A stretch of 37,984 nt of DNA from Streptomyces zinciresistens K42 (GTDB lineage Bacteria; Actinomycetota; Actinomycetes; Streptomycetales; Streptomycetaceae), in the NCBI RefSeq assembly GCF_000225525.1, contig NZ_AGBF01000055.1, positions 1 through 37,984 on the forward strand, in the 5' to 3' direction. Positions 7,738-15,192 of this stretch are shown here, piece after piece. The position numbers and the translations under genes were made by a program. Position 1 is the first letter of the stretch. Each line of letters starts with the position of its first letter. Under the pieces are notes generated by a model. It was not told the DNA's origin. It saw only the letters and a list, made by a program, of their open reading frames with translations, and searched no databases.

Positions 7738-8520
7738 ATGAGTGACGACACGGCCGAGGGGGCCGCCCCCGGAGCGCCACCGCCGCAGCCGGCGGACGGC
7801 CCGGACGGCCCGGACGGCCCGGACGGCCCGGACGGCCCGGACGGCAAGGCCCTGCACCTCGCCGTCGTCCTGCTCGTGGCCGCCTCGGGAGCGTTGGAGG
7901 CCGTCTCCTTCCTCGGCCTCGACCACGTGTTCGCGGGAGTCATGACCAGCAATCTCGCCCTGCTCGGCATGGCCGCGGGGCAGGGCGAGGAAGTCGACGT
8001 CACCGCCGCGGTGCTGGCGCTGGCGGGCTTCGCGGCGGGCGCGCTGGCCGTCGCCCCGGTCCTGCGCGGCCACACCTCACCGGAGGCCCGCTGGAGCCGC
8101 CGCGTCCTGCTCGTCCTGTGCGTCGAGGCCGCACTGCTGGCTGTCGGCGCACTGGCCTGGGCGCTGGCCGAGGGGGCGCCCGCCCGGCCGGTCCGGGACG
8201 TCCTTCAGACCGGCGCCGGGTTCGCGATGGGCATGCAGTCCGCCGCCATGGTGGCCGCCGGGCGGGCCGCCGCGCCGACCACCTATCTGACGGGCACCCT
8301 GGCCACGTACCTCGTCAGAGGGGTCGCCGGGCGTCGCCCGGACCTCTGGGTGCCGCTGCGGTTCGCGGGACTCGCCGCGGGTGCCGCGCTGTCCGCCGTT
8401 CTCCTCCGACAGGCGCCCGCCTGGGCGGCGTTGCCGCCTGTCGTCCTGCTCCTCGGCGCTCTCGCCGGCGCCTGCGTGCCCTTCCGCAGGCGGCCTGCCG
8501 GTCCCGCCGAGGCGGCCTGA
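7738..8520 (+). CDS. DUF1275 (YoaK-like) integral membrane protein
   Basis: A 260-residue protein. After a hydrophilic N-terminus with six Pro-Asp-Gly repeats (a 9-bp DNA repeat, 7795-7845, in frame) come about six hydrophobic segments: LHLAVVLLVAASGALEAVSF, the conserved FAGVMTSNLALLG, LAGFAAGALAVAP, a third pair around VLLVLCVEAALLAVGALAW, FAMGMQSAAMVAAGRAA, TTYLTGTLATYL, and a final hydrophobic pair. The spacing of MTSN and TTYLTGTL is diagnostic of DUF1275/PF06912. The molecular function of this family is not established. ATG 7738 is the only start that gives the full domain; the mRNA may be leaderless. It is a single gene converging with the TetR gene at 8620. Confidence 0.85.
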   Translation: MSDDTAEGAAPGAPPPQPADGPDGPDGPDGPDGPDGKALHLAVVLLVAASGALEAVSFLGLDHVFAGVMTSNLALLGMAAGQGEEVDVTAAVLALAGFAAGALAVAPVLRGHTSPEARWSRRVLLVLCVEAALLAVGALAWALAEGAPARPVRDVLQTGAGFAMGMQSAAMVAAGRAAAPTTYLTGTLATYLVRGVAGRRPDLWVPLRFAGLAAGAALSAVLLRQAPAWAALPPVVLLLGALAGACVPFRRRPAGPAEAA

Positions 8521-8619
8521 GCGTCCGGCGGGAGGCGAGTCGGGTACTCGTCCCGGCCGTCGCGGCACCTCCCCGCGCAGTGGGGGCGGACGTCCCGGGG
8601 GCGGCCGGGGCGGTGCCTC

Positions 8620-9204
8620 TCAGGCGGCCCGTGCTCCGAGGATGCCCTCGACGCCCGCCAGGAAGGTGTCGCCCACCAGTGCGGGGTCAAAGAGGCAGCC
8701 GGAGGCCATCGCGCCGTCCCGGAGCATGACGAGGTGGCGGCCGGCCGCGTCGGCGGGGGTGTGTCCGCACTCGGCCAGGAGTTCCGTGACCGTGTCGAGG
8801 AACCACTGCCGGTGCGCCAGTACGGCCCGGTGGATGGGGTGGGCCGGGTCGGGATACTCGGCGGCCGCGTTGAGGAAGGCGCAGCCGCGGAACCCGGGGG
8901 AGCGGATGCCGTCGACGAGGGACCGGGCGACGGCGCGCACCTTGTCGGGCGCCGACTCCGCGCTCGCCCGCGCGGCCGCTACCTGGTCGCGGATGCCCCG
9001 GTCCGCCAGGTCGAGATAGGCGAGGACGAGGTCGTCCTTGCCCGCGAAGTGGCGGTACAGCGTCGCCCGCGTGACCTGCGCCTCGGCGATGATCCGGTCG
9101 ACCCCGACGGAGTGGATGCCCTCGGCGTAGAAGGTCCTCGTCGCCGCGTGGAGGAGCCTTCCGCGCGCTTCGGACGTGCTGCCGCTCTGTGTGCCCCGAC
9201 TCAT
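8620..9204 (-). CDS. TetR family repressor of the adjacent membrane protein gene
   Basis: A 194-residue TetR regulator. The HTH lies at about residues 13-58 (RLLHAATRTFYAEGIHSVGV, then RIIAEAQVTRATLYRHFAGKDDLV). The C-terminal helical domain has the Gly-Cys-Ala-Phe stretch common in this subgroup (FRGCAFLNAAAEYPDP). The start is ATG 9204; there is no Shine-Dalgarno, but TAGCCT (9212-9217, minus strand) is placed 7 nt upstream as a -10 box, so the mRNA is probably leaderless. Its own -35 region falls inside operator copy 9230-9246, predicting autoregulation. The divergent neighbour at 9467 is the likely target. Confidence 0.88.
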   Translation of the reverse strand: MSRGTQSGSTSEARGRLLHAATRTFYAEGIHSVGVDRIIAEAQVTRATLYRHFAGKDDLVLAYLDLADRGIRDQVAAARASAESAPDKVRAVARSLVDGIRSPGFRGCAFLNAAAEYPDPAHPIHRAVLAHRQWFLDTVTELLAECGHTPADAAGRHLVMLRDGAMASGCLFDPALVGDTFLAGVEGILGARAA

Positions 9205-9229
9205 GGGGCAGAGGCTACCAAATTCATGA

Positions 9230-9246
9230 GGGAGAACGTTCGGTCT
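9230..9246. promoter_or_regulatory. Operator copy 1 of a 17-bp inverted pair
   Basis: GGGAGAACGTTCGGTCT, with palindromic core GAACGTTC, overlaps the -35 box of the rightward promoter and the presumed -35 region of the leftward TetR promoter. An exact copy in inverted orientation is at 9285-9301. Confidence 0.75.
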
Positions 9247-9275
9247 TGACAGTCGGCCGCCGGGTCCCCTTAGAT
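9246..9275 (+). promoter_or_regulatory. Promoter TTGACA-18-TTAGAT
   Basis: Consensus -35 TTGACA (9246-9251) and -10 TTAGAT (9270-9275) with an 18-bp spacer drive the membrane protein gene at 9467. The promoter is sandwiched between the two operator copies. Confidence 0.7.
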
Positions 9276-9284
9276 TCAGGCAAG

Positions 9285-9301
9285 AGACCGAACGTTCTCC
9301 C
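9285..9301. promoter_or_regulatory. Operator copy 2 of a 17-bp inverted pair
   Basis: AGACCGAACGTTCTCCC is the exact reverse complement of copy 1 and sits at the expected transcription start just after the -10 box. Core centres are 56 bp apart. Confidence 0.75.
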
Positions 9302-9466
9302 CCGCGATCCCGCTCGCAACCTCCCTCACGACCTGCCTCGCGGCCTCCCTCACGACTTTCCTCGCGCCGTTCGAGGTCGGCCCTCCGCGCCCGGAGCGCC
9401 ACCCGGCGCACCTCATGCCCCACGCGTCCCGCATCGACGCACGCACCGTCACCGAAAGGCATCACT

Positions 9467-10027
9467 GTGGACACCCTCGTCGCCACCGCTCCCGCCGGCG
9501 TTCCCGCGGCCCTGCGGAAGCTGTACTTCACGCGTTTCGCGTTCGCCGCCGTGTGGGCGGCCCTGCTGTTCGCCGTCGGCGGCACGCTCAGCCCGCTGAG
9601 CGCGACGCTCCTGGTGGTGTACCCCCTGTTCGACGTCGCGGCGGCCGTCGTCGACATCCGGTCCGCCAGGGCGGACGACGGTCCCGTGCGCGGCCTGTAC
9701 CTGAACGTCGTGCTGAGCACCCTCGCCGCCGTCGGGCTCGCCGTCGCCGCCACGTCGGGCGTCCCGGCGGTCCTGCGCGTCTGGGGCGCCTGGGCCGTCA
9801 CGGCAGGTGCCGTCCAGCTGATCGTCGGGGCCCTCCGGCGCCGGCTGGGAGGCCAGTGGCCGATGATCGTCAGCGGCGGCATCTCCACCCTGGCCGGGGC
9901 GTCGTTCGTCGCCCAGGCCGGGAAGGGCGGCGCGGCCGTGAGCGGCCTGGCCGGCTACGCCTTCTTCGGCGGTGTCCTCTTCCTCGTCTCCGCCCTGCGC
10001 CTGGGACGCGCGGGCCGGTCCGTGTGA
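9467..10027 (+). CDS. Small multi-pass membrane protein (DUF308-like)
   Basis: A 186-residue protein with about six hydrophobic segments: FAAVWAALLFAVGG, ATLLVVYPLFDVAAAVVDI, LYLNVVLSTLAAVGLAVAAT, WGAWAVTAGAVQLIVGAL, MIVSGGISTLAGASFVAQ and LAGYAFFGGVLFLVSAL. Paired helices with GA-rich faces and an Arg-rich loop resemble DUF308/HdeD-like proteins of unknown mechanism, but the match is by pattern only. The start is GTG 9467, with GAAAGG 7 nt upstream. The leader (about 180 nt) contains a repeated CTCCCTCACGAC motif (9319 and 9352 regions). It is almost certainly controlled by the divergent TetR through the twin operators. Confidence 0.75.
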   Translation: MDTLVATAPAGVPAALRKLYFTRFAFAAVWAALLFAVGGTLSPLSATLLVVYPLFDVAAAVVDIRSARADDGPVRGLYLNVVLSTLAAVGLAVAATSGVPAVLRVWGAWAVTAGAVQLIVGALRRRLGGQWPMIVSGGISTLAGASFVAQAGKGGAAVSGLAGYAFFGGVLFLVSALRLGRAGRSV

Positions 10028-10048
10028 CCCCAGGATTTCCCCCGTACG

Positions 10049-10092
10049 CCGCGGGCGCGGCCGGTGTTTCCCCGCACCGGCCGCGCCCGCGG
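10049..10092. terminator. Bidirectional terminator between convergent genes
   Basis: A perfect 18-bp stem (CCGCGGGCGCGGCCGGTG and its complement) with an 8-nt loop TTTCCCCG occupies nearly the whole gap between the stops at 10027 and 10097. Confidence 0.88.
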
Positions 10093-10096
10093 CTCC

Positions 10097-10591
10097 TCAG
10101 TCGACCGGGTGGCCGGGATCGATGGTCCGCGCGTCCGCCATCCGCAGCAGGGGAGTGCCGTGGGGCGTCGCGCCGTGTGCGCCGCTCTGCACGGGGGCGA
10201 GGACGTGGCCCGTGTGGTCGCCCCCGTCGACGCGCCGCTCGATCCTGCCCACGAACCAGGCGCAGGCGTCGCGCAGGACCGTGGCGCCGCCGTACTCGCT
10301 GGTCCAGGCCGCCCGCGCGAACTTGTCGGCCAGGTGGCCGGTTTCGCCGCCGAACAGAGCCGCGAGACGGTGCTCGTCCCGGGTCAGCAGATGCACGGCG
10401 AGGAATTCGGCGGCCGCGGCGACCTCATGGGTCCGGTTCACCTTCGACAGCCACACCACGAACCGCGTCGGCCGGATGGAGCACTGCGAGGCGAAGCCGA
10501 CGAGACACCCTGCCCGCTCGCCGCCGGACGTGGCGGTGACGACGCACATGTCGGGGTCGAGCCTGTCGAGGAAGCGGTTCATACCGACCAT
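10097..10591 (-). CDS. Flavin reductase-like FMN-binding protein
   Basis: A 164-residue split-barrel flavin protein. The opening DPDMCVVTATSGGERAGCLVGFASQCSIRP follows the flavin reductase-like (FMN-binding) pattern of VVTAxxxxxxxGxxVxSxxxxSxxPP, with VVWLSKVNRTHEVAAAAEFLAVHLL completing the first half and the FVGRIERRVDGGDHTGHVL segment near residue 115 matching the second. Proteins of this type reduce free flavin with NAD(P)H or bind FMN for other oxidoreductases; the partner is not indicated. ATG 10591 follows AGGG at 6 nt; a second ATG three codons in (10582) is possible. It is a single gene, divergent from GH81. Confidence 0.8.
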   Translation of the reverse strand: MVGMNRFLDRLDPDMCVVTATSGGERAGCLVGFASQCSIRPTRFVVWLSKVNRTHEVAAAAEFLAVHLLTRDEHRLAALFGGETGHLADKFARAAWTSEYGGATVLRDACAWFVGRIERRVDGGDHTGHVLAPVQSGAHGATPHGTPLLRMADARTIDPGHPVD

Positions 10592-10644
10592 GCTTCACCC
10601 TGCCCTGGTGTCCAACGGCCCTTTCGGGGAACCTTGTCCGGCGG

Positions 10645-10662
10645 GCCCGCGGCGCCGCGGGC
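10645..10662. other. 18-bp perfect palindrome in divergent intergenic
   Basis: GCCCGCGGCGCCGCGGGC is perfectly self-complementary and lies between the flavin-reductase-like gene and GH81 promoter. The role is unknown. The surrounding 10592-10814 is C-rich and holds no gene. Confidence 0.5.
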
Positions 10663-10814
10663 GCAGGTGCGGGTCACGCGCTCGGCCCCACCCGCCCGAT
10701 CCGCGTCCGGCCCCGCCGAACCAATCCCCCCACAACCCCCAACACCCCTCATCCGCAACGCCGTTCGCCCCCAAGGCGCTCTGCACCGCCGAAAAGCCCA
10801 TCCTGCGCAACACG

Positions 10815-10843
10815 TTGACCGTTCACCCTCGCGCCCCTACGTT
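10815..10843 (+). promoter_or_regulatory. GH81 promoter TTGACC-17-TACGTT
   Basis: -35 TTGACC (10815-10820), a 17-bp spacer and -10 TACGTT (10838-10843) place the transcript start near 10850, directly before the LacI-type operator and about 30 nt before the start codon. Confidence 0.65.
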
Positions 10844-10854
10844 GACGGCACCCT

Positions 10855-10868
10855 TGAGAGCGCTCTCA
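10855..10868. promoter_or_regulatory. CebR-like LacI operator TGAGAGCGCTCTCA
   Basis: A perfect 14-bp palindrome with central CG, just downstream of the GH81 transcription start and upstream of the ribosome-binding site AAGGAGG. It differs from the published CebR consensus TGGGAGCGCTCCCA only at the symmetric third position. It does not match the operators of the LacI gene in this window, so the regulator is probably encoded elsewhere. Confidence 0.75.
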
Positions 10869-10881
10869 GAAAGGAGGCTCG

Positions 10882-13800
10882 ATGAGATTCCGCAGGTGTC
10901 TGGCCGTCCTGGCCGTCCTGTCGGCCGCCGGTGGTCTGACGACGACCGTCGGCGCGGACGTCGCCACCGCCGCCACCATCGATGTGGGCAGGGGGAGTTA
11001 CAGCGACGTCCGGCCGCCCGGACAGCAGGGCCCGACCGACAGCACCGGCCGGCCCGTCAAGCCGAAGGTCACCCCCGCCATGGCGGACAAGCCGGTGCCC
11101 ACCAACGACTGGTGGTCCTCCCTCGCCTACCAGCGGTACCCGGGCAACCCCTGGTCCGAGAACATGTACGCACAGCCTTTCACCTACAAGGCGGTGGCCG
11201 GCGGCCTGGAGGTCGGATACCCGACGACACCTCAGATCGTCGGTGAGGGGCGCCAGTACGAGTACCCGCACAAGGCGGACCTGACGCTCGGGCTCGCGGG
11301 CCTCAACTCGCCCGACGCGAAGGCGGACGGCTGGAGCGACTGGACCGTCACCCCGTACTGGAACGACGGGACCCGGACCCTGCGGACGACCATCGGCCAC
11401 GGCATGCCGTACGTGTACGCCGAGGGGACCGGCGGGGCCGCGCAGATCAGCACCGCTTCCGCGCCCACCGTCTTCGCCGACCGCGGCAACGTCCTCGGCG
11501 TGACCATCTCCGGCCGCAACTACGGCCTGTTCGCCCCCACGGGCAGCGACTGGACCGTCTCCGGCACCGACATCCGGGCGGGCCTCGGCGGCAAGGACTA
11601 CTTCTCCCTGGCCGTCCTGCCCGACAAGGAGGCCCTCGCCGCCTTCGAGAAGTACGCCTTCAGCTTCGTGACGGGTTCGAAGGTCGACTGGCAGTACGCC
11701 GAGGGCGCCGGTGAGGTGAAGGCGACGTACACGCTGACCACCGAGGCCAAGGAGGGCACCGAGCGGGGCACCTTCCAGGCGCTGTACCGGCACCAGTGGC
11801 TGAACACCACCGACCCGCTCACCGGATACAGCTACGTCTCGCCGCGCGGTGAGATGAAGGTCCGCGAGGGCACCTCCTTCACCACCACCCAGAAGGTCAA
11901 CGGCGTGCTGCCGGGCCTGCCGAGCGCCCCGGGTGTCGACAAGTCCAGACTGAAGACGTACATCGACGAGGTGCTGACGCAGGGCGATCCGTTCAGCGGA
12001 GCCGTCGACACCTACTGGACCGGCAAGGCGCTGGGCAAGCTCGCCCAACTCGTCCCCATCGCCGACCAGATCGGGGAGACCGCGAGCCGCGACCGGCTGC
12101 TGGGCCTGATCAAGGGCCGCCTGGAGGAGTGGTTCACCGTCGGAGGGGCGTCGGAGTTCTCCTACGACAAGGAATGGCGCACGCTCATCGGCTACCCGGC
12201 CTCCTACGGCAGCGACCAAGAGCTGAACGACCATCACTTCCACTACTCCTACTACGTCATGGCGGCGGCGATCGTCGCGCAGTACGACCCCGCGTGGGCC
12301 GCCGACTCGCAGTGGGGCGGCATGGTGAAGCAACTCGTGAAGGACGCCGCCAACCCCTCCCGGAACGATTCCGCCTATCCCTTCCTCAGGGGCTTCGACG
12401 TGTACGCCGGGCACAGTTGGGCCTCCGGGCACTCCGCGTTCGCCGCGGGCAACAACCAGGAGTCGTCGTCGGAGTCGGTCAACCTCAGCGCGGCACTGAT
12501 CCTCTGGGGGTCGGCCACGGGCGACAAGGCGCTGCGCGACCAGGGCGTCTACATGCTGACGACCGAGTCGGAGGCGATCGCGCAGTACTGGTTCGACGCC
12601 GACCAGCAGGTCTACCCGCAGAACTTCAACAACGACGTCGTGGGCATGGTCTGGGGCAGCGGCGGCGCCCACTCCACCTGGTGGACCGCCAACCCGGAGG
12701 AGATCCACGGCATCAACTTCCTTCCCGTGACGGGTGGTTCGCTGCCCCTGGCCCGGGAGAAGGACATGCTCCGGCGCAGCGTGGCCGAGATGGAGAGGGA
12801 GAACGGCGGCCCCGCCGTGGAGTGGCGGGACGTCTTCTGGGAGGTGCAGGCCCTCTACGACCCCGGCAAGGCGATGGAGCAGTGGAACCAGGGGAGCGGC
12901 GGGTACACCCCCGAGGCGGGCGAGACGAAGGCGCACACCTACCACTGGATCGCCACGCTGAACTCCCTCGGCGCACCCGACATGAGCGTCACGGCCAACA
13001 CCCCGACGGCCGTCGCCTTCACCGGGAACGGCACCACCACGTACGCCGCGCACAACTACGGTTCCCAGGCGTGCTCGGTGCTGTTCTCCGACGGAGCCGT
13101 GCTGAACGTCCCCGCGAAGTCCACCGCGTCCGGAACGGGCGGCGACACCCGGCTCGGCACGCTCTGCGGAGCGGGCGGCGGGGGGCCGTCGGACGACGAG
13201 AGGCCCACCGCCCCGGGCACCCCCGTCGCGGGCGGCGTCACCGACACCTCCGTCAGGCTCACCTGGAGCGCCGCCACCGACGACAAGGGCGTCAAGAACT
13301 ACGACGTGCTGCGCGACGGCGCGAAGGTCGCCACGGTCACCGGGACGACGTACACCGACACCGGGCTGACCCCCGGCACCGCGTACGGCTACAGCGTCCG
13401 GGCCCGTGACACGGCGGACCAGGTCGGCCCGGCCGGCGGCACCGCCAGGGTGACGACCACCGGAGTCACCCCGCCGCCGTACGTCACCGGCGACACCTTC
13501 TACCCGAGGACCGGAGGGAGACTCGCCACGGACGCCGCCGCCACGGGCACCTCCGACACCATCCCCTCGGCCGGGGGCGTGAACCAGGACGGCACACCGG
13601 CGAACCCGCTGGTCTACGAGGTGAAGAACGTCAAGGGGACCCTGAAACCGGGCGCCGCCACCGCCTTCACCCTCAAGGTGGACGCGGGCGCGGCCGTCGG
13701 GTACGCGCAGCAGGCCCGGGTGTCGTACGACCTGACCGGTGACGGGTCCTTCGACCGGGTCGAGACCTACCGCTACTTCGCCACCGACCCGGTGCCCGGC

Positions 13801-13965
13801 TGGGAGGAGTACTCCGCCGCGCGGCAGGGACTGCGCTCGGCCACCGGCACACTGGGCGACCTGCGGGGCGGCACGGTCCGTGTCGAGGTGTGGAGCGCCC
13901 TGGGCAACGGCCCCTCCACCCTCCAGGCCGGCACGGGATCGGTCCTCACCATCCCGTACGCCTGA
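10882..13965 (+). CDS. Secreted GH81 endo-beta-1,3-glucanase with FN3 and C-terminal domain
   Basis: A 1027-residue exported enzyme. A Sec signal (MRFRRCLAVLAVLSAAGG, cleavage near ATA-AT at 31-33) is followed by the GH81 catalytic region, about 60-700. Typical motifs are PTNDWWSSLAYQR, NPWSENMYAQPF, the NDHHFHYSYYV block near 452, GHSWASGHSAF, the NNQESSSESVN block near 525 carrying conserved acidic residues, and EEIHGINFLPVTGG. The family cuts beta-1,3-glucans such as laminarin or fungal wall glucan. An FN3 domain spans about 772-858 (PGTPVAGGVTDTSVRLTW), and a beta-rich tail from 865 may bind glucan (CBM56-like, tentative). ATG 10882 follows AAGGAGG at 4 nt. It is a single transcription unit under a LacI-type operator with a strong terminator. 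Confidence 0.92.
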   Translation: MRFRRCLAVLAVLSAAGGLTTTVGADVATAATIDVGRGSYSDVRPPGQQGPTDSTGRPVKPKVTPAMADKPVPTNDWWSSLAYQRYPGNPWSENMYAQPFTYKAVAGGLEVGYPTTPQIVGEGRQYEYPHKADLTLGLAGLNSPDAKADGWSDWTVTPYWNDGTRTLRTTIGHGMPYVYAEGTGGAAQISTASAPTVFADRGNVLGVTISGRNYGLFAPTGSDWTVSGTDIRAGLGGKDYFSLAVLPDKEALAAFEKYAFSFVTGSKVDWQYAEGAGEVKATYTLTTEAKEGTERGTFQALYRHQWLNTTDPLTGYSYVSPRGEMKVREGTSFTTTQKVNGVLPGLPSAPGVDKSRLKTYIDEVLTQGDPFSGAVDTYWTGKALGKLAQLVPIADQIGETASRDRLLGLIKGRLEEWFTVGGASEFSYDKEWRTLIGYPASYGSDQELNDHHFHYSYYVMAAAIVAQYDPAWAADSQWGGMVKQLVKDAANPSRNDSAYPFLRGFDVYAGHSWASGHSAFAAGNNQESSSESVNLSAALILWGSATGDKALRDQGVYMLTTESEAIAQYWFDADQQVYPQNFNNDVVGMVWGSGGAHSTWWTANPEEIHGINFLPVTGGSLPLAREKDMLRRSVAEMERENGGPAVEWRDVFWEVQALYDPGKAMEQWNQGSGGYTPEAGETKAHTYHWIATLNSLGAPDMSVTANTPTAVAFTGNGTTTYAAHNYGSQACSVLFSDGAVLNVPAKSTASGTGGDTRLGTLCGAGGGGPSDDERPTAPGTPVAGGVTDTSVRLTWSAATDDKGVKNYDVLRDGAKVATVTGTTYTDTGLTPGTAYGYSVRARDTADQVGPAGGTARVTTTGVTPPPYVTGDTFYPRTGGRLATDAAATGTSDTIPSAGGVNQDGTPANPLVYEVKNVKGTLKPGAATAFTLKVDAGAAVGYAQQARVSYDLTGDGSFDRVETYRYFATDPVPGWEEYSAARQGLRSATGTLGDLRGGTVRVEVWSALGNGPSTLQAGTGSVLTIPYA

Positions 13966-13973
13966 TCCGGGGA

Positions 13974-14015
13974 GGGCCGGCCGGACGCCCCCGCGACGGG
14001 GTGTCCGGCCGGCCC
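13974..14015 (+). terminator. Terminator after GH81
   Basis: Perfect 13-bp arms GGGCCGGCCGGAC and GTCCGGCCGGCCC begin 9 bp after the GH81 stop; the 16-nt interior can pair further (GCCCC with GGGGT). Confidence 0.88.
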
Positions 14016-14271
14016 GCTCGCGCCGGGCCTGTCCGGCGACGGCGGTGCCGGGCGCGCCCAGCGCGTGCCGCTGAAGGACCACGGTCCGCGGGTGACCGTG
14101 CCGGCGGCCGCCGCGGGCAGGGGCCGCACCGCGCCGTCGGCGGTGTTCCCGCCGCCCCCCGGCTCGCCCATGTGGTGCCTGTGGCGGATCGGACCCGCGA
14201 CGGGCGGCGACGGTGGGGCCGCCCGCCGATCTCGCGCCCCGCGCGCGGGGCCGCCCGCACCCGCCCCCGGA
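14016..14271. other. Convergent gap between GH81 and TetR
   Basis: No gene is seen. GCCCCGCGCGCGGGGC at 14236-14251 is a 16-bp perfect palindrome 20 bp beyond the TetR stop and may terminate that leftward transcript. Confidence 0.5.
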
Positions 14272-14850
14272 TCAGGGCCGGGGCGCGCCCGCCCGCAGTC
14301 CGTCCATGACGAGGTCGAGCAGCCGGGCCGCGCGCGGGCGCCAGTCCTCGTCCGGGGTCAGCTGCCACAGACCGGCGATGGCGAGGACGAAGTCGTCGGC
14401 GGTGACGCCGGGACGGATCGTGCCCGCCTCCTCGTTCGCGCGCAGCAGCAGTTCGGCCGCCTTTGCGACGGGGGTGGGGGAGGGCTTCGCCGGTCCGCCG
14501 GGCGTGCTGGTGGCCAGCCGGATCGCGTCGGCGAGGCCCGCCTTCGTCATGGCGAACTCGGCCAGCCGGTCCATCCAGGTGCGCAGGGCCTGCTGCGGCG
14601 GCAGTTCCCGCAGCAGGTGCGAGGCGTGGTCGGCGACCTGCCCCATCTCGTGGCGGTAGATCTCCAGGACCAGGGTCTCGCGGTTGGGGAAGTTGCGGTA
14701 GAAGGTGCCCTGGCCGACACCCGCCTTCTTGGCGATGGCGCTGAGCGGGGCCTGCGGACACCGCGTCAGTTCACTGAGGGCGACGCACAGGATGCGTTCG
14801 CGGTTGCGCTGCGCGTCCGAGCGCAGAGGGGTGTCCTTCTTGTGCTGCAC
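14272..14850 (-). CDS. TetR family regulator divergent from the aldehyde oxidoreductase operon
   Basis: A 192-residue regulator. The HTH spans residues 13-57 (RNRERILCVALSELTRCPQA, then LSAIAKKAGVGQGTFYRNFPNRETLV). The helical C-terminal domain ends WRPRAARLLDLVMDGLR, the layout of the common Streptomyces TetR subgroup with a PLSAIAKKAGVGQGTFYRNF core. The start is GTG 14850, six bases after GGAG. Two operator-like palindromes in the 342-bp divergent gap, one inside the promoter spacer of the rightward operon, make it the probable repressor of paoABCD; this is inference from arrangement. Confidence 0.88.
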   Translation of the reverse strand: MQHKKDTPLRSDAQRNRERILCVALSELTRCPQAPLSAIAKKAGVGQGTFYRNFPNRETLVLEIYRHEMGQVADHASHLLRELPPQQALRTWMDRLAEFAMTKAGLADAIRLATSTPGGPAKPSPTPVAKAAELLLRANEEAGTIRPGVTADDFVLAIAGLWQLTPDEDWRPRAARLLDLVMDGLRAGAPRP

Positions 14851-14885
14851 TCGTCACTCCTAGAGGCACGTGGCGGGAGCGCGCC

Positions 14886-14914
14886 TTGCTAAGTGGACAG
14901 CTGTCCGTTACGTT
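14886..14914 (+). promoter_or_regulatory. paoABCD promoter with TetR operator in the spacer
   Basis: -35 TTGCTA (14886-14891), 17-bp spacer and -10 TACGTT (14909-14914). The spacer contains the perfect palindrome GGACAGCTGTCC (14895-14906), ideally placed to block RNA polymerase. The implied 5' leader is about 270 nt. Confidence 0.65.
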
Positions 14915-14924
14915 TTCCGGGTAG

Positions 14925-14938
14925 CGGACGGTTGTCCG
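14925..14938. promoter_or_regulatory. Second TetR operator-like site
   Basis: CGGACGGTTGTCCG is an imperfect copy of the site at 14895-14906; centres are 31 bp apart, about three helical turns. Confidence 0.55.
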
Positions 14939-14953
14939 GTCGGGCTCCACTCT

Positions 14954-14991
14954 AGTGCCGCGGCGGGGTGAACGACGCCTGCCGCGGCACT
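14954..14991 (+). other. Leader hairpin of the paoABCD transcript
   Basis: Perfect 11-bp arms AGTGCCGCGGC and GCCGCGGCACT enclose a 16-nt loop, within the long leader between promoter and paoA. The rest of 14992-15180 shows no coding sequence. It could be an attenuator, mRNA stabiliser or a further protein-binding palindrome. Confidence 0.45.
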
Positions 14992-15192
14992 GGCTCCGGC
15001 CGCGGTCGGTACGGCGGTCCGCGTCGCTGTCGGAGCTGTCCCGTCCGCCCCGCCGCCCCTCCCGGGGCGTCCGGGAGCCCCCACCCGCGACCAGCACCCC
15101 GCCCCCCCTCGCCACGCGACCGGGGGAAGTCCGCCGGGCCCGTGCCCGAGGCCGGCTCACCCCATGTACCGCATGCCTGAAGGAAGTTGCTC

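Noticed and set aside
7795..7845. 9-bp GACGGCCCG repeat as a regulatory element
   Set aside because: It is in frame inside the DUF1275 gene and encodes a Pro-Asp-Gly linker, so protein-level repetition explains it.
9302..9454. A leader peptide in the repeated CTCCCTCACGAC segment
   Set aside because: No start codon with a ribosome-binding site precedes it; the frame that crosses it begins inside the TetR gene.
10837..14082. A 1081-codon minus-strand open frame opposite GH81
   Set aside because: Antisense to a well-supported gene with a signal peptide, catalytic motifs, promoter and terminator.
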